From Blastopirellula sp. (lineage in GTDB: Bacteria > Planctomycetota > Planctomycetia > Pirellulales > Pirellulaceae), in the NCBI GenBank assembly GCA_002733575.1, contig NVWB01000167.1, forward strand, positions 1 to 41,458: 41,458 nucleotides of DNA, given 5' to 3'. The translations under genes were made by a program, and so were the position numbers. This document shows, in pieces, positions 27,956-37,078 of the stretch (positions are counted from its first letter, which is position 1; every line of letters starts with the position of its first letter). The notes beneath the pieces are model-generated. The model saw only the letters and a program-made list of their open reading frames with translations. It was not told where the DNA came from and made no database searches.

Positions 27956-29356
27956 CTATTGCTTCACTTCAAACACAGCCATCTGCGTTGGCGAGCCAAC
28001 ATTTTCGTCTTCTGCTCCCACTGGTAAAAAACGAACTAAATAATTGTGTTGTTCGGCGACTCGGTTGGCCCAGTCTTGGAACTCTTGCCGTGTCCACTCA
28101 AAGCGGTGATCGGCATGACGAAACTGACCGGCAGGCAAGGTATCCCAGAGGACGTTGTATTCTTGATTCGGTGTCGTTAGCACGACTGTTTTAGGTCGAG
28201 CGAATTCAAACACGACTCTCTCGAATGAGGCCAGTCGTGGTGGATCAAGATGTTCGATTACTTCAACAATAGCCGCCGCATCGAAATCATTAAATCTCTT
28301 GTCTCGATAAATCAAGGAACCGTGGATCAAGTTTAAGCGTTCGGCCTGTCGATCAGGCATCCGGTCCAATTTCAATCGTTTATGAGCGTGTTCTAGAGAT
28401 CGAATCGATACGTCCATTCCCACAATCTGCTCGAACTGTTTGTCTTTGATCAGTTCTCGTAGCAGCTTTCCTTCACCACAACCAAGGTCAATAACTTTGC
28501 GAGCCCCACTGCCACGGAGAGCCGCCAACACCGTTTGGTGCCGTTGATCGTTAAGGCTAAGAGGTTTTTCCAACGCCTCCTCTTGAGCCTCTCGAATACT
28601 CGCATCTTCGACAGGCTCGCCTTCCTCTTCTTCAACCAATCGAGCAAGCGCTTGACGAAACAAGCTGTAACGATGTTTTAAGTAACGCCGAGTGATCTGC
28701 TCTTTCTCAGGATGACTTGCCAGCCAGCCTTCACCTTTGGCAAGCAACTTTTCAAGTTCATCTTCGCCAACGAAATAATGTTTATTGTTATCGAACACCG
28801 GGATCAGCACGTACAAATGCGTCAGCAATTCGGAAAGTGTCTTGGTGCCACGGATTGTTACCGAGTAATAAGGACTCTCGCCCCACTCAGGAAACTGCTC
28901 ATCCAATGGATGGCGAGTCGCCTCGACTTCGTACCCTAATGGCTCAAACACTTTGTGAAAGAATTGTTTGCCATCTCGAATGGGCAGGACATCAATGCGA
29001 GCTTCTAACGGAATTTGTTGAGTCACTAATTCCGGTCGGTCCTTACAACGACCTCCCATGGCTGTGCCGAGCAACTGCGAAATAGCCACGCTCATGAAAG
29101 ACGAAGCCACGTAAGGACGGTCGTTGACATAGTGCCCGAGTAGGAAGTTCTGATTACGATTCTTACCACGTACCATTCCCACCGGATCGACATCCAGTAG
29201 AAGGCAGGCCGTACATTGATTCGTCTCCACTTCGGGGTAGAAAACATGTGCCTTGCCGAAGCTGAGATCAAACGATTGAAAACGATCAGGGTGCTTGTGT
29301 AGCAAATACCCAAGGTCTGATGCTGGATTGTGAGTGGTCGTAATAGTGAGTAACAC
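27956..29356 (-). CDS. hen1: Hen1 RNA 3'-terminal ribose 2'-O-methyltransferase
   Basis: Hen1 methylates the 2'-OH at the 3' end of the break before Pnkp seals it, which protects the repaired RNA from being cut again. In the 466 residues, the N-terminal half is the bacterial Hen1 domain that activates Pnkp ligase (MLLTITTTHNPASDLGYLLHKHP start, LLDVDPVGMVRG). The C-terminal half is the methyltransferase: SAM motif IDLGCGEGK at 289-297, the metal-binding EVIEH at 365-369 and HADHRFEWT at 414-422. Both domains look complete. It is the first gene of the hen1-pnkp pair, behind a terminator that separates it from the SEC-C gene. Confidence 0.95.
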   Translation of the reverse strand: MLLTITTTHNPASDLGYLLHKHPDRFQSFDLSFGKAHVFYPEVETNQCTACLLLDVDPVGMVRGKNRNQNFLLGHYVNDRPYVASSFMSVAISQLLGTAMGGRCKDRPELVTQQIPLEARIDVLPIRDGKQFFHKVFEPLGYEVEATRHPLDEQFPEWGESPYYSVTIRGTKTLSELLTHLYVLIPVFDNNKHYFVGEDELEKLLAKGEGWLASHPEKEQITRRYLKHRYSLFRQALARLVEEEEGEPVEDASIREAQEEALEKPLSLNDQRHQTVLAALRGSGARKVIDLGCGEGKLLRELIKDKQFEQIVGMDVSIRSLEHAHKRLKLDRMPDRQAERLNLIHGSLIYRDKRFNDFDAAAIVEVIEHLDPPRLASFERVVFEFARPKTVVLTTPNQEYNVLWDTLPAGQFRHADHRFEWTRQEFQDWANRVAEQHNYLVRFLPVGAEDENVGSPTQMAVFEVKQ

Positions 29357-29397
29357 GTTTTATCCTGTTGGTGAATGCTGGCACTATTATGCCAAAA

Positions 29398-29425
29398 CCC
29401 ACCCGGCGAGTCTGCTCCGGGTGGG
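29398..29425 (-). terminator. Rho-independent terminator between SEC-C gene and hen1
   Basis: A perfect 9-bp stem CCCACCCGG / CCGGGTGGG with a 10-nt loop is followed on the minus strand by TTTTGG. It lies 46 nt after the SEC-C gene stop and 42 nt before the hen1 start, so hen1 needs its own promoter or read-through. Confidence 0.7.
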
Positions 29426-29470
29426 ATTCTGGTCGATCAATCTCTAAAATAGCTGTCTCGATTTACGCCA

Positions 29471-29638
29471 TCAAAAACGGCCTTTCTTCAAACAGCATTT
29501 TTTAAACCGCTTGCTAGAGCCACATGGGCAAGGGTCATTTCGTCCAAGTTTCTCTTCCAGCAGCTTGTCACCATGAACGACTTGCATACCGCATTTGACC
29601 TGAGTTTCAGAAGGAAAACCATTTCGGCGTTTACTCAT
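29471..29638 (-). CDS. Small SEC-C zinc-binding motif protein
   Basis: The C-terminus is a SEC-C motif: [18 protein letters not shown], with the CxC...CC zinc ligands as in the SecA C-terminus. From MSKRRNG it has 55 residues; a further ATG at 29674 would give 67. An AGGAGG at about 29687-29692 is 12 nt from that upstream ATG but an ideal 6 nt from a third ATG (29681) that opens a 16-codon frame ending over the MSKRR start. Stand-alone SEC-C proteins are common; their role is unknown. Start choice is uncertain. Confidence 0.75.
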   Translation of the reverse strand: MSKRRNGFPSETQVKCGMQVVHGDKLLEEKLGRNDPCPCGSSKRFKKCCLKKGRF

Positions 29639-29681
29639 GGTCTCGAAAAAACGATGCTTCGCCAAAGTCTTCATATATCAT
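29631..29681 (-). CDS. Possible 16-codon leader peptide ahead of the SEC-C gene
   Basis: ATG 29681 has the best ribosome-binding site in this area (AGGAGG, 6-nt spacing). It encodes [16 protein letters not shown], whose TAA overlaps the start of the MSKRR frame (ATGAGTAA). This could couple translation to the SEC-C gene. Alternatively the Shine-Dalgarno serves the ATG at 29674 with a long spacer and the short frame is chance. Confidence 0.25.
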   Translation of the reverse strand: MIYEDFGEASFFRDHE

Positions 29682-29867
29682 AATGCACCTCCTGCTATTC
29701 TTAAATTGATATGCCAATACCAGAATAGTGACAGGTCACGTGTGAGAAGGTTCACCTGGCATCTATTGCCTGAGAGATGATTTTAGATAAATCCCAAACT
29801 TGCGTGTCAGGGTTTAGGACCAATGAATCCAAATAATGGATAACGATCTACCAACAAAGAGATGCTT

Positions 29868-30089
29868 CATATTTCAATTCTAATCGTCCACCCCGCTGAT
29901 CTAGCAGATACTAGCAAACACCTCCCTAATCGATCAAGTAAATAATAATCATGCTAAGGTCCAGTTCTTTTTTCGTGCATGAATCTTCTTCCTTGTGCCG
30001 TTGATTGGTCTATGATTTTATCTGAGCCAGCACTTCGTCCTACCACATTCCCGAGAACGTGTCACGAGATTTTGGCTGATTTCCTGACG
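29868..30089 (-). repeat. Mosaic of three fragments duplicated elsewhere in the window
   Basis: On the minus strand three pieces are joined. 30089-30036 matches an rhs-internal segment (33302-33354, about 4 mismatches). 30036-29923 matches 40016-40129, the body of a gene remnant. 29906-29868 matches 39736-39774, the tail of another remnant. The second piece reads as protein (SAGSDKIIDQSTAQGRRFMH) but has an in-frame stop. It is scrambled debris in the roughly 550-nt gap between the SEC-C gene and the rhs operon; nothing else is recognised in 29700-30150. Confidence 0.75.
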
Positions 30090-30149
30090 AAGCTTTTTTG
30101 TGTTTGAAAGGTGGAAGAGAAAAGAGACCTGGTGATAGAAACCGCCAGC

Positions 30150-30199
30150 AAGAAAAGAAAAAATGGCATTGAGCGAAAATCAATTCTCCGCTCAATGCC
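30150..30199 (-). terminator. Rho-independent terminator of the rhs operon
   Basis: A perfect 11-bp stem GGCATTGAGCG / CGCTCAATGCC is followed on the minus strand by ATTTTTTCTTTTC. It lies 35 nt past the stop of the membrane-protein gene, closing the two-gene rhs unit. Confidence 0.8.
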
Positions 30200-30233
30200 T
30201 ATTCCGTTAGGAAAGTTTTACGTAGTGAGTTAG

Positions 30234-30755
30234 TTACTCGGTTGGCCGCAGTGGAATGTTAGTTCCGCTGGGCTGGGTTGATAAAATGACAATTCGACGT
30301 CTGGCATACATCACTATTATAAATGCTGCTAGACACAGGATCACTCGAAAAATTAACGCGTGTAGGGTGTCACTTGGAGCAACCCGTGTGAAAAGCCAAG
30401 TGAAACTATCAAAAGTCACCGATTCCTTTGTCCAATGCCATAAACTCAATTGGAAGTAGAAGAAAAAAACTCCGATTCCTCCAAACCATTTAAGACTAAA
30501 TTTGAGCCTTCCCTCTAAAGCCCTTCGAATCGCCTTGAACAAACAGAACGACAAATACCCACCAATAAATATAGAAGAAGAAAGGCAGCATCCCACAAAA
30601 ATGGGATGCAATATTTCCATATAGCTTCCAAGAAGTGCTGCAATCATACAGACCATGCAAGCTAGACTTATGGTAAAACACCAAGATAGATTGTCACCTA
30701 TCGAAATGCCTTTATGCACCCTTCGATACTGCAATCCATTTTCCCGTTTCCCCAT
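30234..30755 (-). CDS. Four-helix membrane protein, candidate Rhs immunity protein
   Basis: This 173-residue protein has four hydrophobic segments, at about 23-48, 50-75, 86-106 and 130-148, and basic ends. No family is recognised. Its start lies inside the 3' end of the rhs gene (58-nt overlap), 7 nt after a perfect GAGGAGG, so it is clearly translated and coupled to rhs. A terminator follows directly. In Rhs/polymorphic toxin loci the gene immediately after the toxin tip normally encodes its immunity protein, and membrane immunity proteins usually pair with membrane-acting or periplasmic toxins. The immunity role is inferred from position only. Confidence 0.8.
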   Translation of the reverse strand: MGKRENGLQYRRVHKGISIGDNLSWCFTISLACMVCMIAALLGSYMEILHPIFVGCCLSSSIFIGGYLSFCLFKAIRRALEGRLKFSLKWFGGIGVFFFYFQLSLWHWTKESVTFDSFTWLFTRVAPSDTLHALIFRVILCLAAFIIVMYARRRIVILSTQPSGTNIPLRPTE

Positions 30756-33700
30756 TGGTAAGCCTCCTCAACTACTATTAGTATCTTGTCCAGTGTGTCC
30801 ATGATGCCTTCCAAAGGCGAGATGAATTTACCTCCGCTTGAAAGCACATCAAGAAAGCAATCTGTTGCATGTATTGCTTGCATAATTGAGTATCCAGGTG
30901 CATTTGGATCACTACACCCATTGTTTAGACTTGTAAAGACTTCACATGCACAATCCAATACAGCAATAGGAGCAAAACCATCAGAAAAGAAATCACCTAT
31001 CTCAACAGCACCGCAAATGCATGTAAGTTTAGCTTTATACTTCTCACTCATTGAGTATTTTATATAACTGCATGGCGTAAAATCCTCATCATTACATCCT
31101 GATTGACATCCAGCAACACAACCAGCGAAAAGATGCCATTGATACCATCGTGGAAACCGCATTGCACAGTGTGATTCGCAACCATGGATGCAGTCCATTA
31201 TTGGATCACCAAATACCATGATACGGTTGCCATTTGGATCGACTCCTTTCAAAGCAAAGTACATGCCATACAAACTATGTCCATCAACATATCCAATAGA
31301 GTCTCTTGAAATCCAATTTCCTAATTGCAAATGCAAGTAGCGATTTCGATGCAGGTTCAAGCCTGTATCTAGATCAAGTTCTCTACCGGTAAATCGTGTT
31401 TGCCACTTATAATCAGTTCCAGTGTAAGCAGAGAAATCAGGATCAAGTTCTAGACTTTCTCCATACGGCGAGTAGGCAAAGCGTTCTTTGATGCTCCCAG
31501 ATGTATCGCTTAAAGCTGTCACATTCCAGTTGGCATCTTGTAGAGCATACAAAGTTTCACTTGAGGTTTCTCTGAGAACCAGATCATCCACAAACCGTTT
31601 TCCCCAGATGAATTGTTGATCCGCAGAAGTTGCTGCATCAACTCGTTCTTCGAGAACTTGCCATTGCTTGCTGAAATAGACATGGCGAGTTTCGCTGAGG
31701 GTTCCAGAAACATACGCTTCTTTTACAACTCGTTGATTCCTGCCATCATAGTTATAAACTGCAACTGTATCAGCATCATCGACTAGTTTAACCATCCGAT
31801 TCCAAGCGTCCCAAGTTGCGGTATAGCTGCTACTCATGTCGCTTGGTTGTGGGATGCTGGTCATGTTGCCATTGGCATCATGTACTGGCAAAGCCCAGTC
31901 ACTACCAACTGATCGTGAGATTTCGGTAATCTCATTCACTTGATTGGCAACTCGGGATTGATCTAGCACATTGCTACTGTTGCTTTGATCATTCTGCGTA
32001 AAGTTGTTCCAATTGCCAGTCGCGTCTAATTGCCAACTTTGTTGCATCGCAGGCGAAGTAATCGTCTGCTTATCAACTGACAAATCGCCCCGATGGAATT
32101 TTTGCAAGCTTTGCAACGAATCATATTGATAGGACTCATCAAAGTGTTGACTATTAGTAGCCGCAACTGAATCTTCCTTGTAAACTCGGCTTGAGGATTG
32201 GTTGTATCCATAGCCAAGTCTTACCAAATCGGTTGCACCTTTTTTCCATTGTTGATCAACCACTCGACCAAAGCGATCAAAGCCAGAATAATTAGTTCCG
32301 ATGTAATCCAACTCGACGCCAGGCACGGGGTACTCTTCATTAACAATCATGTTCATGCCGAGATAGGTATAACTGGCCTCTTTGGTTGAATCCCAAGTTA
32401 GCGAGCTTACCCGGCTCAAATTATCATCGTCTCCGGAATCGTACTCGTAGGTCAATACTTTTCCGTCAGGATACGTTACCGAACTAAGCCTTACCGAATT
32501 CAAACTCCCATCCGCATAAGCGTATTGAACTTTTGGCGTTGTGCCAGTATTCACACTACCAGAATGCGATTGGTATTGATCCGTTAATTGACTGAAATCG
32601 TTGTAAACATTTTCAATTTTGTTGACCACATTACCTGCGGTAGTAGCATCGTAACTGGTAATCGTTTCAACCAAGCCACGCACTTCGTAGCTTTGTTCAA
32701 TCCGCAGCACGCCGTTGTCGACATCAGCTCCTAAAGTCGAAACCGTATCGGCCAGTTGACGACCTAACGCATCAAACGAATACGAATGCACGGTTCCATT
32801 TTGATCCGCCCGAGTCACCGTTTGACCTTGCCGGTTGTACGTAAACACAATCCGATCAGTCGAACTATCGCTATCAGGATAAACTTCCGCCCGCAAAATA
32901 TCGTTGCTGGCCAAGTCGCAATCTTCGAGCGAAATGCCGTACAGATATTGGGTCACTTGATCGCCGGTGTCGGCGTTCACTGCGGTCAGCCGGGTCATGT
33001 TTCCGCCGCTGTCGTATTGCATTAAGGTCGTCACGTTTTGATCGGCCCCGGCTTGCACACAACCATCGTCGCTTGCAATGTAATTCGCAATCGAGCGAAC
33101 ATTCCTCCCCGCCGCGTCGGCATACGAACGACTCACCACGCCCGCCGCATCGACGTTTTTAAACGCCGCGTCTTGGTCGTTGTAATGGGTCTGAGTTACC
33201 AAAATAGTCTCGCTCGAATCAGGCAACAAATCGGCTCGCGTTGGAGCTCCATTGTTGTCATTGGTTCCAAAATTAGCCGAACCCACACTTCGGCCTACCC
33301 CGTCATACCACATTCCCGAGTACGTGTCACGAGAATTTGGCTGATTTCCTGACGGTCCGTTCAGTTCGCCTGTGCCTGTGGCATTGTGATTGCGTTGGCT
33401 AGACGTACTGAATGTGACGTTACCTGCTTCGTTGTAGGTAGTTACGGTTTGTTCAAAAACATAGTCATTGGCGATATTGCTAGGCGTTGAAGTGCCAGAA
33501 CCTCCTGAAACTGAGCCCGAACCTGAACCTCCCCCGGAGGAAGAAGCTCCGCTGGCGTAGCCAACATACTGAGCAATTTGGCGGCCAAGGCTGTCAAAAA
33601 CGGTTTTGGTAAACGCGTTGCTACCAGCCGGGCTGCTTTGCAACACGTTGCTAGCGGCATCAAAATAGGTATCGCTTAACAAGCTGTTGCCAGCCAAACC

Positions 33701-36700
33701 AGTGGCAGGGTCAATTTCAAACTGCTCGGTCTGATAAACACGGCCACGGTCATCGTAACGCGTATGATGACCTGAAATCACATTGCCCGCATCATTCGTA
33801 TCTTTACGATCAATTTGAGTCGTTTGATTCAAGTTGTTGTAGGCAGTGATTTGATAGAAATCGAGTTCGCCATCCACCACAGTTTGCCGATTTTGGAAAT
33901 CATATTCAAAGTTCATCACGCGAGTCGTCAACGCATCAACATACGCCGTGCTTTGCGTGAGGTTGCCAGGTCCACCATCGTTTCCGCTGTCGTAAACATC
34001 GGCACTAATTTGCACCATGTTGTTACCAGCAGCCGAACTACCAGTAGGGTCGGCATCGGTCGCTAGGCGATCATTGACACCGATCCAAGTACTGGCCACA
34101 AGCGAGCGATTATTGTAAACCGTACGAGTGATGGTGCCAGTAGGCGAGACCGAACGATTTTGACGGCCTAGTTCATCATAGCCGACAAGGCTTTCAGAAT
34201 AATGAGTATCGACATCGCCGGTTCCAGAGGCTGGAATTTCGTGATAAACATGGTTGGCAAATTGCTGCCCATATTTATTACTAAAGCTACGCGACCACCG
34301 CACCCAAGACGATTGCGGAAAACAATCCGAAGCAGACAACGGGCCAGGGCTTTTCACGGTGCCAGCATCTTGCATGCAGCAGGAAGAATTGCTGCACACT
34401 GCGGGGCAGTTTTCAGCAGCCGAACAACCGACAGCATCACGTACCGCGACAATGGTTTCGGAAGTCATTCCATGATTAGAGGAACGCTGAATTGTGACCG
34501 GATTAATCAACGTAAATTGTTGATCTTCATCAATCCCCGTAGCGTATCCCTGGGCCGAAAGGACTTCGTCATCCGCATCTTTGTAAACCGTCCAATTTGC
34601 AGTACGAGTTGATAGACCATCGACATCATGAACCGGACCTAATGTTTGCACATTACGGCCATGAGCATCAAAAGAGTAATCTGTGACCAAGTGCAAACCA
34701 CCATCGGCAGGTGTTGCCCAACCCGATGGCAGAGTGATTTTATCACCATCAACATCTTGAACTTCTTGAATTACTAGATTGCGAGCGAGGTCGTAGACAC
34801 GATAAGTGATATAGCCTCGAACATCTTTGACCAAAACCAGGTTACCATCCACGTCAAAGCGTTCTTTGATCTTATCTGTCGAACCAGTTCCGTTCTGCGA
34901 CGAAGAAACCACAGGCAAGGTCGTGGTTCGCTGTTCAAACTGAGTTGTACCAGCAAACCATGTATAGGCAAAACTAGTCGTGATTTGCCCGGTGCCATCA
35001 TCTTGGCTAAAGACCAAAGACTCTGCTACTGGATAGATGGTGGAAAGATCACCTTCTCGCTTAAAGTAAGTGATTTCTGCCTGCTTAATTTCAGTTCCGC
35101 TAGTACCTTCTTTCACTTTACGATACTGTGGGTAACCTTCAACACCACCAGGAGTTGATGCAGTGGCAGTCGTGGTAGAGTAGTAGTCGGTGACATCAAT
35201 TAAGCCAGAACTAGCGTTCAAAGTAACATTGAGATCAGCCTGAGTATCATCATAAGAAGCGATTGCAGCAGGATGTGCATGTTGAATCTTACGTCCATTG
35301 GAATCGAAAAGATAATAATTGATCCAACTGTCTGAACCTGAAACAGTTTTTTCAAGCATCGCTGCCTGTAGATAATTACTGTAAGTAATTTCTTGACTAC
35401 CATCAGGATTGGTAACCGTGGTCTTAGTCTTCCAGTTATTAAAACCATCGGCATGCGCACTGGTGGTAGCTGAGAACGTGTAAGTGTCTTTACCACCATT
35501 CGTTACCGATTTAGTAACTCTTTGGTTTGCGTCATACTCGTAATAAGTATCCGCATACTCTGCGATTTTTTCGTTAGAAGCAGAAAAAGGATCAGAGACT
35601 TGAGGATCATCTTGAAGAAGATGAAAAGCCCGATTTTTCAGAGCATACTTCATTCCATGCTCAAAACCATTTGCATCACCAGCTTTGTAGTATCGATAAT
35701 AACTGGCTTCCAGATCAATCCATTCGTCCCCATGCAACATTTGTTTTGTTGCTGTTTTCAAGTCACCTGTTAAACCAAACTCTTCATCCGATCCATAGTA
35801 GGTATAAACGATACGATTGAGTTCAGTCGTGGGATTAAAACTACGTTTCTCTGTCACAGATTTAAGTAATCCAGAATTATCACCTGAATCAAAATAATCG
35901 TAAATCACAGAGCTTTTAATAGTCTTCCCATCTTGAACAACCTCAGCATACTGCTCGGCAATGTTACCATCAGAATTATTGGTCGTTCGGATTTCATTAC
36001 CACCAGGAGCAGTTATCCGTCTGAAGCCTCCCGTATTATCAAATGAATATAGAGTGCCATCACTACCAGGACAGTTTGGTTCATATTCAAAAGAACAATT
36101 TGAGGAATTCAATACAAGGCTACCACGATTATCATCTTCAGCTTGATAAACTTCCCCATTTAAGGTGAATCGCCGAGTGCCTCCCGCAGTGGTTACAAAG
36201 ATGTTTTCACTACTGTCTTTAGTGATTTGCGGTTGTGCCGGACTAAACCAGTTATAGCCAAGCCCCTTTTGAGAAACAGCAGGAGAACCGTTTATTTGGA
36301 TATGGCTTTTGTACTTGTTAGTAACACGAACTATAGAGCCTAAACCAGGTGTAGTTTGTTCAGCACAACGACATTTAGAGCATGTGCCTGTTTGTTCAGA
36401 ACCACACTCATTGCACTCACACTCATCAGATGTCACTTCAGGTGCTGCGTCATCTGATAAATCTTCGCTACAACAATCACCGTTTGCAGGAAGGTAGTTG
36501 GCCATTAATGAGATATAGCGTTCATTCGTCCACTCATGGGAAGATTCTGACCAAGTTACACCTGTGTAGTTAGTTTCTAACCACGACTTAAAGTCTGCCT
36601 TGGCACCCGCTTCCCATACACTTTCTGAAACTGACCCAGAGTTATCAACCAGCAAGTGAAGGTGTATAGACTCAGTCGTATTTTCAGCGAGCCCATGTTT

Positions 36701-37078
36701 GGCCAGAAGTGTCAAAAAGAAGCCTTGAAGGTCACTAGAGGTAACTCGTTTGTCAGAAGCCGACGGAGATGTTGTTGTATAGGAGAAAGCCCCATAAGAA
36801 TCTTGAGGTACATCACCACCCGCGTTGATTGCTCCTGCCCAACAGGCTGAACTGGTCCCTGAAACACCTCCTGGAATGAGCATGCCCGCAGCAACAGGTG
36901 ATCCTGGGTTTGAAGTTAGCATTGCAGCGAATGCGGCTTTATCAGCATCGTACGAACCTTGTTCATTTCCTTTGCAACTTTTGCCGTCGCAGATATGAAC
37001 AGTGCAGTTGTAATCCAGGCAAGAATCCCAAGTGCCGAAGATGATGTGATAACCACAATCTGAAGAACTATGTGTCAT
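30698..37078 (-). CDS. Giant Rhs/YD-repeat protein with cysteine-rich C-terminal tip
   Basis: The 2126 residues start at an ATG with AGGA 6 nt upstream. No signal peptide is visible. The N-terminus (1-240) is unusual: cysteine-rich, with a DNSGS motif at 145-149 resembling a vWA metal site, and a CxCxxC-x8-CxxCxC cluster at 220-238. Many YD/Rhs repeats follow (YDANQRVTKSV, FDALGRQLADTV, YNEAGNVTFS), broken by a Cys-rich insert near 885-930 and a Ser/Gly linker near 1175-1198. The Rhs core ends with TGRELDLDTGLNLHRNRYL, WISRDSIGYVDG and GVDPNG. A variable tip of about 176 residues (1951-2126) with 15 cysteines follows, starting with two CxxxCxxxC motifs. The plan fits a polymorphic toxin or contact protein; toxin activity is not recognisable. 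Confidence 0.92.
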   Translation of the reverse strand: MTHSSSDCGYHIIFGTWDSCLDYNCTVHICDGKSCKGNEQGSYDADKAAFAAMLTSNPGSPVAAGMLIPGGVSGTSSACWAGAINAGGDVPQDSYGAFSYTTTSPSASDKRVTSSDLQGFFLTLLAKHGLAENTTESIHLHLLVDNSGSVSESVWEAGAKADFKSWLETNYTGVTWSESSHEWTNERYISLMANYLPANGDCCSEDLSDDAAPEVTSDECECNECGSEQTGTCSKCRCAEQTTPGLGSIVRVTNKYKSHIQINGSPAVSQKGLGYNWFSPAQPQITKDSSENIFVTTAGGTRRFTLNGEVYQAEDDNRGSLVLNSSNCSFEYEPNCPGSDGTLYSFDNTGGFRRITAPGGNEIRTTNNSDGNIAEQYAEVVQDGKTIKSSVIYDYFDSGDNSGLLKSVTEKRSFNPTTELNRIVYTYYGSDEEFGLTGDLKTATKQMLHGDEWIDLEASYYRYYKAGDANGFEHGMKYALKNRAFHLLQDDPQVSDPFSASNEKIAEYADTYYEYDANQRVTKSVTNGGKDTYTFSATTSAHADGFNNWKTKTTVTNPDGSQEITYSNYLQAAMLEKTVSGSDSWINYYLFDSNGRKIQHAHPAAIASYDDTQADLNVTLNASSGLIDVTDYYSTTTATASTPGGVEGYPQYRKVKEGTSGTEIKQAEITYFKREGDLSTIYPVAESLVFSQDDGTGQITTSFAYTWFAGTTQFEQRTTTLPVVSSSQNGTGSTDKIKERFDVDGNLVLVKDVRGYITYRVYDLARNLVIQEVQDVDGDKITLPSGWATPADGGLHLVTDYSFDAHGRNVQTLGPVHDVDGLSTRTANWTVYKDADDEVLSAQGYATGIDEDQQFTLINPVTIQRSSNHGMTSETIVAVRDAVGCSAAENCPAVCSNSSCCMQDAGTVKSPGPLSASDCFPQSSWVRWSRSFSNKYGQQFANHVYHEIPASGTGDVDTHYSESLVGYDELGRQNRSVSPTGTITRTVYNNRSLVASTWIGVNDRLATDADPTGSSAAGNNMVQISADVYDSGNDGGPGNLTQSTAYVDALTTRVMNFEYDFQNRQTVVDGELDFYQITAYNNLNQTTQIDRKDTNDAGNVISGHHTRYDDRGRVYQTEQFEIDPATGLAGNSLLSDTYFDAASNVLQSSPAGSNAFTKTVFDSLGRQIAQYVGYASGASSSGGGSGSGSVSGGSGTSTPSNIANDYVFEQTVTTYNEAGNVTFSTSSQRNHNATGTGELNGPSGNQPNSRDTYSGMWYDGVGRSVGSANFGTNDNNGAPTRADLLPDSSETILVTQTHYNDQDAAFKNVDAAGVVSRSYADAAGRNVRSIANYIASDDGCVQAGADQNVTTLMQYDSGGNMTRLTAVNADTGDQVTQYLYGISLEDCDLASNDILRAEVYPDSDSSTDRIVFTYNRQGQTVTRADQNGTVHSYSFDALGRQLADTVSTLGADVDNGVLRIEQSYEVRGLVETITSYDATTAGNVVNKIENVYNDFSQLTDQYQSHSGSVNTGTTPKVQYAYADGSLNSVRLSSVTYPDGKVLTYEYDSGDDDNLSRVSSLTWDSTKEASYTYLGMNMIVNEEYPVPGVELDYIGTNYSGFDRFGRVVDQQWKKGATDLVRLGYGYNQSSSRVYKEDSVAATNSQHFDESYQYDSLQSLQKFHRGDLSVDKQTITSPAMQQSWQLDATGNWNNFTQNDQSNSSNVLDQSRVANQVNEITEISRSVGSDWALPVHDANGNMTSIPQPSDMSSSYTATWDAWNRMVKLVDDADTVAVYNYDGRNQRVVKEAYVSGTLSETRHVYFSKQWQVLEERVDAATSADQQFIWGKRFVDDLVLRETSSETLYALQDANWNVTALSDTSGSIKERFAYSPYGESLELDPDFSAYTGTDYKWQTRFTGRELDLDTGLNLHRNRYLHLQLGNWISRDSIGYVDGHSLYGMYFALKGVDPNGNRIMVFGDPIMDCIHGCESHCAMRFPRWYQWHLFAGCVAGCQSGCNDEDFTPCSYIKYSMSEKYKAKLTCICGAVEIGDFFSDGFAPIAVLDCACEVFTSLNNGCSDPNAPGYSIMQAIHATDCFLDVLSSGGKFISPLEGIMDTLDKILIVVEEAYQWGNGKMDCSIEGCIKAFR

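Noticed and set aside
36480..36650. A full vWA domain at the Rhs N-terminus
   Set aside because: Only the DxSGS motif is visible and too few residues follow it for a complete domain; reported only as a motif.
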